A stretch of 64,000 nt of DNA from Daedaleopsis sinensis (taxonomy: Eukaryota; Basidiomycota; Agaricomycetes; Polyporales; Polyporaceae), in the NCBI GenBank assembly GCA_033807695.1, contig CM066309.1, forward strand, positions 2,170,001 through 2,234,000, given 5' to 3'. The notes beneath the pieces are model-generated. The model searched no databases. It saw nothing but the letters and a program-made list of their open reading frames with translations, and was not told the origin of the DNA. How positions within the stretch are numbered: the stretch's first letter is position 1; each line of letters begins with the position of its first letter. Shown here one piece after another: positions 37,213 through 48,180 of this stretch. The position numbers and the translations under genes were made by a program.

Positions 37213-40200
37213 AAATTACTCATGCGAACGAGCCTGAGCATCAGCGACGTCAAACCATGTGCGCAGGCACCGGCGTCGCTTGGCTCGCGGTTTCGCTCTC
37301 GTTTTCCTTCGTGTTCGTGTCCGTGTCCGTGTCTGTTGCCGGCGAATGGCAGGAATTGCGAATTGCGCAACGCGAATGGACCGCGACATTGAATGTTGAA
37401 CATGCAGCATATTGATGCATGATGGCGCGTTCACGGTTCCAGGACCGCCGGCCTGCGGCTCCCTCTCTCCTGCTCAAACTTAAAGCAAGTAAGTTGCATT
37501 CGACCTGTATTCGAAAGTACTGTACTTCTCCAACCTTCCTTCCCCTCACGCGCACGAGTCACAGGCCCACAACATAACATAACATAACGCAGCGCAGCGC
37601 AGCACAATAACGCGTCGAGCACCCTCGAACTCTCGCGAGCCTCGACCGCCGTCAGCGTTCGCCATCATCATGTCATGCATCAAACCTCAGGCCTCAAGGC
37701 CCCAGCAGACGCGTGCGATAAGCCTGAGCCGTGACATAGCAAGCGCAGGCAAGCGCAAGCACTCGCGGCTAACGCAGTGCCCTTCGATTTCCGCGCGTCC
37801 GCGTCCGCGTCCGCCTCCGTACGCTTGAGCCTTGCGCTTGCGCGGCCGTCTGGGCCCTGGGCCGTCGTCTGCCGTGCTTTCCTATCTGGAGACTGGCGGT
37901 GCTTATCTCTGTGATGCCCATTGCCGGCGAGCGAGCGAGCGTCGACGGTGTGAGTCTCCGTCGCGTCTTGCTCCCACGACGGAGTTGCACAGAGTTGCAT
38001 CAGGCTCAGGCGATTCGCAGGCGGCAGCTGGGCCCGGGCGCTGTCCGGGCATTATCACTGTAAGGATAAACTTGTGGGTCAGCGATGCCCGCGTACTCCG
38101 AGTCGTCGATTGTATGCATCATTGCATGGATGTATGCCAGCCTGATGTCGACCGCCGACAGGAGAGGACTGCGTCCATGGCCGTCGGCGTCGGCGACGGG
38201 GGCTTCGAAGTTGCGCAAACGCGCCGAGCTCGAATGCTGCAATTGCAGTGTCGGTTTCGGTGAGCGCTGCTGTCGAGTCCGGGTACTTTGATTGCTCCGG
38301 CGCGCCGTACGCTGTAAAATTGTCGAGAAGCGTCAGTGAGTCTATCATAGACCGCGAGCCACTCACCGTGACTGGTGCATGATGCACGATGACTCCGAGT
38401 CGCGCGCAAACACCCACTGGCACATCCGAATCCCCGGTCGAACCAGAACAGAACTGGTTGCAGCGGTAAGTAAGTAACGTTAACGGAAGACGACCAACCT
38501 TGGTTCCGTCGACGAACATTCTTGCGCGAGCCGCGACTGGCCTGTCGCCTCTGCATCACGCCTTTTTACGCTACTGATTGCGCAAGGCGAGCGAGCAGTG
38601 ACAGATGTGGATTCCGGGGTGCGCACGTGGCGGAGGATGTGCAGGGCTGGCCCGCCGCGGGCTGCGCGCAGGTCGGGACACGGTGCGCCCTCCTATCGCT
38701 CTCCTATCATCGTCCTCCTTTGTCCTCTCTCTCCCCACGAGCACGACGCCGTCACGCATCGTGATGCATCTGCATCAAGACCGAGCGCGTCATCGTCGCT
38801 GCACGCCCTCTCGTCTTACTGCCGTTTTACGTGAACGCAGCCCGTCCCCCGTCGTCCACCGGGCATTGCGCGATTGACGTCGATTTCGTGTGCACTGTGT
38901 ATCGCGCGTGGACCACCGGACGGGCGGGATGTACAACCGTTAGCGCGATCTGCTCGACCTGGGGGCGCATCTAGAGCTCGCGGAGAGCGAAGACGCGACT
39001 GCGTGCGATTAGCATCAAACTATAGAATCCCGCCGCAATAGAAAGGTCTGTGCCAGGTGCGCCCATTTGCAAGCCCGCGGCCCGCCGGCGCAGACGGTGG
39101 CAGCAGCACTCTGAGTCTGACGACACCGCTGAAGCACGAGCCTCCGAGCCTGATCGCACTTCCGTGAAGCTGGAGTGTTTATCCTGCAGGAAACGGACGG
39201 TATCGTGCAGATGGATATGCGTGATGTCGATGGGCCACTTACTACTAGTGCTACCCGAAGGTGGACGTGCGCACGCCGATCGCCGAATTCGACGGACGAA
39301 CGGGGGCAGCACAGCAAACACGCGACCGCAGGGCTCGGACGCGGACTCCGTGTGCGCACAGCGATCTCGAGGACGATCAGCCGTATATGGCGCACGCGCG
39401 TGCTCGCCTCGCACCCCGTCCGAGTCGTGTCGCAGCCACCAGCAGGGCCCAAGGCCCAGGAGGACGCGCGCCCTGGAACGAGTAAGTACGTGTACCGTCT
39501 ATCGACTATCGCGATGACTCGTCGCATCGGGGCCTGTGTGGCCAGCCCGGATGTCTGCGCCGGACCCGATGCTTCTTCAGCGGTACGTAGCTTATAGCTT
39601 ATGGCTTGTCGGGTCCGCGCGCGGGGAGCCTACGTCGACGCGTGCGCTCTCAGCCCCCTTACTCCCTACTTACTTACTGCCTCCTGGCGCCACGCTCCCT
39701 CTAGATCCTCACGCGTTATCCGCCAGGCGTGCAAGCAGACGCGTGCGGCGGTCGACCGCTGTTCCGCGGAAATGCTTCGGACTGCGTCATCCAACCCGGC
39801 GGCCTCGCTTGCAGTCTCCCAGAGCACTGTCGACCCGGACGGCCAGTCGCTGCTTGGCGTGCACGACGTGCTTTCCGGCCCGCTTCCCTCCCAGTCGGGT
39901 GTCGCGGGCCCCCGGGGAGGGAGCCTGGGGTGTGCAGATGTCCAGTTTCCAGAATCTCCTCAGGCTGGACCTGGAACTGACTAGGAATATCACGGATTCC
40001 CTTCGCAGGAGCGCACATCACGCCCTGCGCACGACGCACGACGCACGACGCACGAAGCAATGCCCTGCAGGGAGCTCGGGACGGTCTCCCTGCGCTGTGC
40101 TGCTTCGCCATTCAGCGAACCCCCCGCCCCCGCGTCTGCGCTCGTCCCTTCTGCGGCCGCGGGCGTAATACCAAGCGTCGCGTCGCGTTCGCGGTGACGC

Positions 40201-41881
40201 GCGTGATTGTGCGGTCTGCTTCCGCACACCGTGGTTGACTCTCCCCGGCCCAGTGCGGGCTGTGGCTCGACGGTGACGGTGGCGGTCGTTCTCGGGCCTG
40301 GGTTCTGGATCCTCGGGCGGGGATGGTGCCGTGTTGCGGTGTGTCGTGCGTGCTGCCTGCGCGACGTCCGCGTCCTCGCCGACCAACGTGCGCTGCAGGC
40401 TGCAACTCGGTGGGCTCGAGCTTGGAAGACAGGTGAGTGGCTCCGCCTCCTCGGACTGCACTTACCTTCCTTCCTGCTACTCCCTGCAGGGTTTCTCGCG
40501 TCGGACGGGTCAAGGCAGCAATATGTGCGCACATGCGTATGTTCAAGTTATCGATGAAAAGCGTGCGCGCGTGTCCATCTCTCAAACTCTGTGCGGGTCT
40601 AACGCGGTCTCTAGCTCAGGCTCGGGCCTACGGTATGGGTACGCATGTGGCATATGTCTTGCACCCCCATTGGCACGGACATATTCTCCGTCTCACCACC
40701 ACCCAGAACCCTCCGAGTCTTGCAGACCGCAGATGGCCGCAGTCGGCGCATCGCACGCACGCATCTGCACTTGGCCCTCAGTGGGAACCCCCGGCGCCAA
40801 CGCTGCAACGCTGCTGCTGAGGCGAACGACCGTGGTACGTACATAGTGAAACTGCAGACGATCTGACGGCTCGGACTCTATGCACACGGCCCCTCGCACC
40901 CGTCCTCCGGACGCGCGACCCGGCGAGAACGCAGGAATGCGAGAAGCTGGGCCGGGCACGACGCGGGCTCGCGACGGCGCGAGCGCAGGTGCCAGATAGC
41001 GTCGCCGTGCGTGCGATAAGCCGTGCACCGTGCAACCGTGAAACCGGGATTCATGCAAGGCGAGCCGCTCGTTATGGGCAATCGCACACCCCGGGCTGAC
41101 GTCGTTCGTCCCTCGAGCAGAAGCGTTGTGCGGCCCAAACGCTCGCGCCCGCTGCTTCCCGCCCCTGCCGTGCCCGGTGGCCTGTGGCCTTCGCTGCGGG
41201 CCTTCTGCGATTCGCCCGACCGCCCAGGCGAGGAACCCACCGTCATCACTCGTGTCCGCACGGACGCCACATTCACCTTACGAGGGCTCGGTGGCTAGAA
41301 CACGAGCTTGGCGTCTTGCGCTCTGCTTCTTGCGCTCGGGAGAGCGGTCAGACGCGGGCCTATGAACATTGGACAGCAGCCGGCACTATGTGCGCATCTG
41401 GTCAGGACACTGGTATGACTTGGAGATGTCTAGGCGTCGGTCGGAGTGCTGAATATTGAATGATTAATGAACTACAGCGAAAACGCGGCATACTGCGTGA
41501 TCGGCGACGAGCTGCGAGTGAGTACTTACTAGTCACTTACCAGTCGCACCGCAGATGAAGGCCAGACGAGGACGGTCTGCGCTGATCCGGAGTCCGGGAA
41601 GGCATGGCGGTGTGGCTACGCCCTGGTGCTGCACCACGCGCGAGTCGAGGAGAAGGCCACACCGCGACGAGCTACAGTCGATGGTACGAGGAGATGGCCA
41701 CGCCAACGTCACCAGGCGCCGCTGCGTGTCCTCCGCACAACTCTATCTATCTCCAGAACGGACGGCCGCTTTCTTCTTCTCGCCAGCCGCCGTTGCGCAA
41801 TCACGCGCCCCGCGGGCGAAATAGAGCTGTGGGACGGTCGCAGGCCCGTGGAACCGTATAGCGCTCCCTAGCTCGCTCGCT

Positions 41882-41883
41882 CG

Positions 41884-41923
<40 letters not shown>
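41882..41923. repeat. (CGTG)n microsatellite
   Basis: About ten perfect tandem copies of the tetranucleotide. Confidence 0.95.
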
Positions 41924-43640
41924 TTCTTCTCCTTCTCGAGGGTCGAACGAGCCTCTAGCCTTTCAGCCTCGCAGCCTCGCGCGCGAGCCACCGGAGGCCC
42001 GGGCTCGACGCGACATCCTGGGGCAAGGGTTTCGATCCACCCACTGGGCGAGCTTCTTGCGACAATGACGAGACGAAGGGCGCCGAACGCAATTGATCGA
42101 AGGGAGGGACCTGCCCAACTCTGCTGGCTGCAGCTGGAATGGCAATGCACGCACCCAGGTGCGTGGCCACTGCCATCGTGGCGAGGTTCGCAGGTGCGAT
42201 CCGGGAGAGAGCCTACAGGCTCGGAGTCGCGCGCACTATGGCCGCGGCGGGAGCCGGGAGCCGTGTCTGCTTGCCTTTCTGGGGCGATCTGCCCTCTCCC
42301 CCTTCGCTCGCCAGGCGTCCGCGTACTACGGGCGTAGTAGTGAGTGCTAAGTACTGATTAATGATTGCTCTCCCGCGTCGCGCTAGGTGGCAATATTCCG
42401 AAACATATGCGCATGTGACACTGCGCTGCTGCGCCGCTCTCGCCTCTGCGATTTCGGATGGGCCCCCGACAGCCGGTCAGCGAGCGATCGTCCTCCTTGC
42501 ACATGCGGATGCGGACGCTGCTGGATAAATGCCGGCGACGGTGCAAGTACTTACCTGTATCACAAGTCAGGCTTAGCACCGGCATAAATAGCGGATTCGG
42601 TATGTTGCAATTGGTGGCTTGGGTTGCCTGGTCTCACGGATAGGCGTTAGGCTTTGGTATCCAGAATTGTGTCCCTTAGTAGGCCACCGTCCAATCACGC
42701 TTGAGCGCCTAGTCCCGACTAACGACTCACTGTGGCCGGCGACTCGGGTGACCTCCGAGTCCAAGAGTTCAACTTGTGAAGCTGAAATCGAAAGGTCACC
42801 CGGCAGCAAGTGTCGAGAATGCTTCCGCGACGAGTGGCGGTCAGTGAACGGTTCGTGCCTCCAATAATCCTCCTATCCAACGCGTGCAATCTTTCGCAAT
42901 CGCTCAGTGACCGATACTCAGTGACCGGTTGTTCACACTGCTGTCGAACGACCGACCTACTAGGACCTACCCAAGGGGTTGTCAGCATCAATAGCGGGTA
43001 CGAGCCTAGTACAACACTGGAGTCGGCGAATCTGAGTCTTCTGACACACCTTCGAATGTAGCCGACGTCCTATCACCGGCCAGTCTATCTACCGTATGTA
43101 CGACACGAAGCTCCAATCAGGTGTAGTTGACATGAAGTCAGAAATCCGTTCGCGCTTCCGCCGCTTCTCATGAAGTCAGAAGCTTGTTGTGAACTCCTTT
43201 CTTCCAATTAATACCGGAGAGTATGAACCCAAGCCCAGAAGTAAGTGGTGCTTGTTGATGTTATACACAGACTCAGAGACTTATACCCTTGGATACAAAT
43301 TGACAATCCGCTGACTAGTACTTCGCAACTTGAAGGACAACATAGTATCATCCTGTGAGTTCGCGTAATACTCCGGTACTGTCGAAAGGTTCTTCAAAGC
43401 CCTTATGTAGTCACGGTAACCTAGAATCGTATGACTTGCAAACGAAGGTCAATAACGTTCTCTTCATCCAAGTTCGATGCAGGGAGATTACTTGGCCAAG
43501 CTTGGCAAGCGACTAACGGTCACTAACCCTGCCCCGACCGTATACTATTGGCTAACTGGGGCGCTACCTGCCAATACAACCTCCAGTTCCAAATTGTTCA
43601 GTAATATCGGGGTGTGGTTTAGAAGCCGACCTCTGGGGTG

Positions 43641-43729
43641 AGTGCATATAAAAATGGGGAGATGCGCCTCCACCACCAGCTCAGCGAGCAACCACTCACT
43701 GTCGTTGAACCACTCCGATTATCTTCGCC
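43641..43729 (+). promoter_or_regulatory. Core promoter of DUF5648 gene copy 1
   Basis: gtgcatataaaaa lies about 80 bp before the ATG. The surrounding block, including cagc(g/a)agcaaccactca just before the start and gaccgtatactattggct about 200 bp upstream, is shared with copy 2. Copy 3 keeps the TATA part and the leader. Confidence 0.7.
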
Positions 43730-44336
43730 ATGAAGTTCATCTCCTCCGTCGTTCTCGCGTCCATCTTGGCCATGCAAGTGCATTCCATGCCCGCTGCCGC
43801 CTCGCACAACGAGACAGAGGTGAGCTTTCTCTCCACTCTCTGTTGCTTTATCATTGACTCGGCTTCCGCAACGTCGCAACGCACAAGCACAGTGCGGTCT
43901 CCCGACCGTCCCCCTCCTCCGTGCCTATAGCGCTGGTGGGACCGACCACTTCTACACGACCAATGCCGTCGAGATGGAACAGGCAATCATACACGATGGC
44001 TACACCTCCGAGGGAGACGCCGCCTTCGTGCTCTCTTCGCCGGCTCCGAACACGGTCCCTTTGTACCGCATGTACTCGCCTTCAGCCACGGACCACTTCT
44101 ACACCACGAACGCAGCCGAGCGTGAGAGCACCGTGAGCCAGGGGGGCTACGTCGACGAAGGCATCGCCGCCTATGTGTATCCGAGCAACTTCTGCGGCTC
44201 TGTGCCCCTCTACAGGGTGTACATTCCCGGTGGTCCCACCGACCACTTCTATACCACCAGTGCGTCGGAGAGGGACGGTGCGCTCAGACTGGGGTATGTC
44301 GACGAGGGAATCGCTGCGTACGTGAACCCGCAGTAG
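43730..44336 (+). CDS. Secreted DUF5648-repeat protein, copy 1
   Basis: Two exons. Exon 1, 43730-43819, encodes a 30-residue start with signal peptide (MKFISSVVLASILAMQVHSMPA). The intron starts gtgagc at 43820. The acceptor used by the paralogs (ccgcag) is ccgcaa here, so the next in-frame site, cacag before 43893, is the likely acceptor. The mature part carries three DUF5648 repeats of the type VPLLRAYS..TDHFYTTN, VPLYRMYSPSATDHFYTTN and VPLYRVYIPGGPTDHFYTTS, each followed by a GY(T/V)(S/D)EG..AYV strand, ending YVNPQ. The protein is extracellular. The repeat is thought to form a beta-propeller-like or lectin-like surface module, but function is unproven. It is a close paralog of the two genes at 52.3 and 54.2 kb. 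Confidence 0.85.
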
Positions 44337-44436
44337 AAGGTGTGCAGGATTTCTGGCGCTACCTTTTCCCCTTTCGCTGACCGATGGTTATTTTAGTCGC
44401 AGCGAGCAAATGTCTACTATAAGGATTAGGTTGATG

Positions 44437-44550
44437 AAATATTGCTTGGAGCCATTGATGCTGACTAGTATTCCTGTGAATGTGTGCGCGTTGTGACCGG
44501 TGCAGCGTGTTTTCCGTGGTATCCATATCTGTACTATCCGATGTCACCGC
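44437..44550 (-). repeat. DUF5648-associated 3' element, copy E
   Basis: On the minus strand, gtgacatcgga...cacattcacaggaatactagtcagcatc aligns with the copies at 45.0, 52.1, 54.1 and 62.1 kb. It lies just downstream of DUF5648 copy 1 and antisense to it. Confidence 0.7.
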
Positions 44551-44999
44551 TCATGTACAGTAGTCGTTAACTCTCGTGTATGCCATCTCTTAACGCGCCA
44601 TGTTTATATATAAAGTCACTGGCAGTGCGTGTAAGTGAAGACGCGTGCCCGGGCCCCGTACCCGACTTGAGCATATATGGCCTTAGCCACAACGTTTTGC
44701 CAACCGTCCGGCCGTGTCCTGAGTTCCTCCAGCTCCAGCTGGGTGCCTTTCACCTGTGAGCATTTTTGAGGTCTCATCTCGACAGCACTGAAGAGGTGAC
44801 CCACCTGAAACTTGATATGGAACAGTCATGCCCACAAGTCGGCAGCAGTGGTACTGCGAATGTGACCTAACGCGGCGAGGAGCTCCGAGTCCAACCAACT
44901 GTTCTGGACTCCCTCTAGCAGCTCTTCCAACTCCAGCCCATATTCTACACTCCTTCCGGTACCGCAGCGCGAGGAGTGAATCTCCCGCACAAGGAGGTT

Positions 45000-45095
45000 G
45001 ATGGAAGTTCTCTTGGGTACGTAGATTCTGACTAGTATTCCTGCCAATGTGCGTGCGCGACCGTGGTATCTACACTTATCCATATTAGATGTCGC
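45000..45095 (-). repeat. DUF5648-associated 3' element, copy D
   Basis: On the minus strand it contains cgcacgcacattggcagg, aatactagtcag and cccaagagaacttccatcaa, matching the 52.1-kb copy closely. No DUF5648 gene adjoins it. Confidence 0.7.
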
Positions 45096-45974
45096 TCAGC
45101 GAGTGGTCATCATGACTCCTCATACCATGTACTTCTCTGAGGGTACTTACTATTATAAGTAAAGTCATCGGACTACTGGCAGTACGTGTAAAAAAGAAGC
45201 TTGACAATATTGTCGCCCATACACCCTGGCGCTTTGAGTCGCGTTGATCGCCCGGCTGCTGTTCCCCGACCATTCTCCTAAGTGCTCGATTAATTGCAAA
45301 CGCTAGCGTCTTCACCAGGCCCCAGCACCCGAACTCCGAGCTCGTGCAGGGCCGATTCGTCGCTTATAACGGGGTGCGATGTGCTGAGAGCACTAACGCG
45401 CACCGTGGCACGTACCGCTACCGGTATTTTTCCGCGGTCCCAGTCCCAGGAAGGGTGTCAATGCGCGCAAAGTGCAGATGATGCATAGATCTCCCAAGCG
45501 AACGACGCGTGGACGACCAGGGGCGGATGATCTGCGCACAGCCAAAACTGGTATCCGGGCTCAGTCCGGTTGATGGGAGCGCATCGCGGTTCGCACGCCG
45601 TGCACGCGTTACTGATGCATACACGCTCCTGCCAAGTCGTCCAGTAAGCACCACCTATGGCCATTCAGGTGGGCACGTCGGTACGCCGGAATCGTCCGGG
45701 AACTCAAGGAGCTTCCCAGGCAATGGGTATATCAGCGAACGTACCCACACTAGATAGACATCCGTGAGATGTCACTCCGGCAACAAGATAACTGGCCAGC
45801 GACGCGGGGGCTTCACCGCTAGCTGCTAATGGCTATCGGACGTCCGGTCTGTGGCGACAGTCTACAGAGACAGAGATAAGTGGATGTGGATGAGTGATGA
45901 GTGATGCTGTATACGCACTGACACATGCGATGGTGCATGCACGTACGTTGCGATCGTGTCACGCTAACGCAACC

Positions 45975-46090
45975 TGTCGCGCCGGTTACGACCTCGGCGT
46001 AGTGGTGAAAACTTCATTGCATCTTCGTCATCGTCGAAGCCGCGGCGCTGGCAACTGTGTACGGAGCGCGGAGGCGACGTCCGTTCAGGT
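45975..46090 (-). pseudogene. Relic of the 3' end of the four-helix membrane protein gene
   Basis: Shares an exact 17-mer (gccggttacgacctcgg, 45981-45997 and 48150-48166) and then tgc(a/t)tcttcgtc and cggagcg(c/t)ggagg in the same order as 48141-48245, the 3' UTR and last codons of the intact gene. The stop codon position and reading frame are not kept. Confidence 0.6.
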
Positions 46091-46696
46091 TTGATCACGG
46101 CTACCGAAGAACGAACGGTGGTCAAAGATGCACCATAGATAGGCAGAACCAGTATTGCGCGTTCGGGGGATTTCTGGCTGAGAACCGTGTCGGCGCGATC
46201 GAGAGTCGAGAGTCGCCCATATGCACTCCATTAAAGTTCAGCCGTACGTGAACGCATGGATCATCATGGTAGCTGTCACTGAAAGATTGAAGTCTGCTGA
46301 CACAGATGCATATTCCACGGCGCTCTAAAATCCTATCAGTAAGCCCCAGTAAACCTGGATCAGACGTCTAGTATGCACGCATGGGTATATGTCACTCACC
46401 TGGTGTCTGCTAGCACTTGCGAGAGCCTAAACTAAGACAAACAAACTTGGCCTATGCGTTGAACTACTTTGACAGTGGATTGTGAGCATGAGCGTTTCTA
46501 CTCGCGATCATGGAGGAGAGTACTCACTAGACATCGCGACCGCTCTTGCGCTACCTCAGGGGCCCGGAGTTACAGGGAGTAACAGGCGGAGAGCAACAGA
46601 AGTGGATCATACCAGGTGTGTCGTCCATCATCATATACACCGCAGAGTCTTTTGCTGGTCACCGTGGTGGGACCATGACACGTATACCACGTCGGC

Positions 46697-47553
46697 TTAT
46701 TTGTTAGTAGACCGGGAATGGACAGCCGCGAACACGCTGGCAGAGCTGATGGGTGTACCAAGAGACCCGTAGATCAGTTCGCCCTCCTCCCGGTAGTGCT
46801 CGACCTCGTAAGGACGTCGAACGTCGGCAGCGACAGCATCTTCCCTTCGCCGCCGTACTTCTTCAAGCCACCTCCTCGCCTCTTCCTCTCTCAACCGCGC
46901 TCGGTGATCCTGCCTCCGAGCTTCTTTGTCACCATCGATATCGTCGCGAAGCTTCTGCCCCTCCGCGCACTCTCGGCGCGCCAGCTAGACAGCGGCTCGA
47001 CGAGCACATCAGAATCGGAGGTGTGGTGTCCTGTCAGGCTGACCCTTTCGCTTTCCCGGACGTGCGGTGCCTTGGAACTGGCACTAGCAGCCCGGCGTTG
47101 GGCTGCTCGTGCCTCACGACGTCTCTTCGCCTGGGATTCAGCCTCGATGCGCTGCGCCGCCGCCGTTTCTGCCTCCTCCTCGCGCCGTCTCTGCGCCTCC
47201 CGCGCCTCCCACCACGCGCGCTCCTCGTGCAGCCGCCGCCGTACCTCCTCCTCCCGCCGCCTCTGCTCCTCCTTCCGCCGCCGGCGCTCCTCGTCCCGCC
47301 ACCGGCGCCGCTCGACTTTGGCGGCGTCCTGCTGCATTGCCGCCTCAGCTGCACGGCGGGACCCTTCGTCCCCGGTCTCTTGCATGCTCTGGATTTCTTC
47401 TGCCCACTTGGATCTGCGCTGTTCCTCCTCCTCCTGTCGCCGGAGCTCCTCCAGTCGCAGCTCCAGGTCCGATCGCCGCCGCCGGTCCAGCTCCTGTCGG
47501 ACGTCTTCCTGTTCATGTGTTCCCTTCGCGGTCTCGGCGCATGATGCAGACAT
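46697..47553 (-). CDS. Arg/Glu-rich coiled-coil protein
   Basis: Start at 47553 (MSASCAETAKGTHEQEDVRQEL). Exon 1 runs to AGG just before a gtcagc donor near 47044. A 59-nt intron ends ctgtctag, and exon 2 resumes in frame with LARRECAEGQKLRDDIDGD. Residues ~20-150 are almost entirely charged (RRQEEEEQRRSKWAEEIQ, ERRRWRDEERRRRKEEQRR), a long single alpha-helix or coiled coil. The C-terminal part reads YEVEHYREEGELIYGSL. The simplest model stops at 46697. An alternative third exon, using donor gtacac after GSL and a perfect tactaac branch site before aaataag, would continue ADVVYVSWSHHGDQQ to about 46645. The family is not recognised. Charged low-complexity sequence can mimic coding, but the intron fit supports a gene. 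Confidence 0.6.
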
Positions 47554-48180
47554 GATTACTATGAAGTCGGTGCGCACTCGAGATTCACTGAGACTGTGGG
47601 CTGTAAAGAGGAGATTTAAGCGATTCCAACCTTGTGGAGCACAAGTAAAGAAAGTACAATACAAGCGGAGGCCTTCAGGCTAATACGCGCGAGTATGGAC
47701 AGCACGGCTGAGCTGATTCTATCAGATACATGCGCGTCATGCGTAAGCTTCAGAAAATGTGGGAAGAGAATTCGACCTCACCTCACGTGACTACAACACT
47801 GCGCGATGTATCCTGCTGGCATGCTCCTGGGACCTACAGAATCTGCATGCTGCGAGAAGAATGTGTGATCAGCTTGCGGACATCAGCGGCTGCCAAGAGT
47901 GGGAGACAACGTTGATAGATAGGCAGGATGCCCACACCAGTTCGGTATTCGACGTTCAAACATACACCCAACACATATATTCCAGGTAGATCCCAAGAAA
48001 TCCGGGTACACTAGATACAAGTCCGTTAGATTAGCACCGTCAACGCGGCTCATGACCTATGTAGGTTTAAGTTCAATCAGACATTGTTAACACCGCAAGG
48101 GCAGCTGTACGTACGTGGTCAAGGGTCATGTCAATGCGGTCAGTTTCGTGCCGGTTACGACCTCGGTGCACTAGAAGCCC
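47554..48180. other. Intergenic spacer
   Basis: Lies between the start of the charged coiled-coil gene and the stop of the membrane protein gene, both on the minus strand. A run of about 80 codons is open on the plus strand (47730-47990) but has no domain. No supported gene. Confidence 0.45.

Larger units (their letters stand above)
35706..43640. other. Gene desert, distal half
   Basis: 35706-36080 is probably the pyrimidine-rich 3' UTR of the small gene. Beyond it I see only GC-rich low-complexity DNA with hexanucleotide arrays (near 37063-37089, 37190-37212 and 37795-37815), a CGTG array at 41882-41923, dispersed GCATGATGCACGATG-like, GTAAGTA and CTGAATATTGAATG motifs, and overlapping Arg/Ala-rich frames on both strands. 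From about 42600 composition becomes less GC-rich, leading into the promoter of the first DUF5648 gene. Confidence 0.6.
44337..46644. other. Intergenic region with repeat relics
   Basis: Holds two minus-strand copies of the shared 3' element (44437-44550 and 45000-45095) and a decayed copy of the 3' end of the four-helix membrane protein gene (45975-46090). The remaining sequence shows no supported gene. Confidence 0.55.

Noticed and set aside
46718..47683. 321- and 263-codon plus-strand ORFs over the charged coiled-coil gene
   Set aside because: Ser/Arg-rich and Pro/Leu-rich shadows of the minus-strand Arg/Glu codons; the minus strand has a consistent start, intron and helix pattern.
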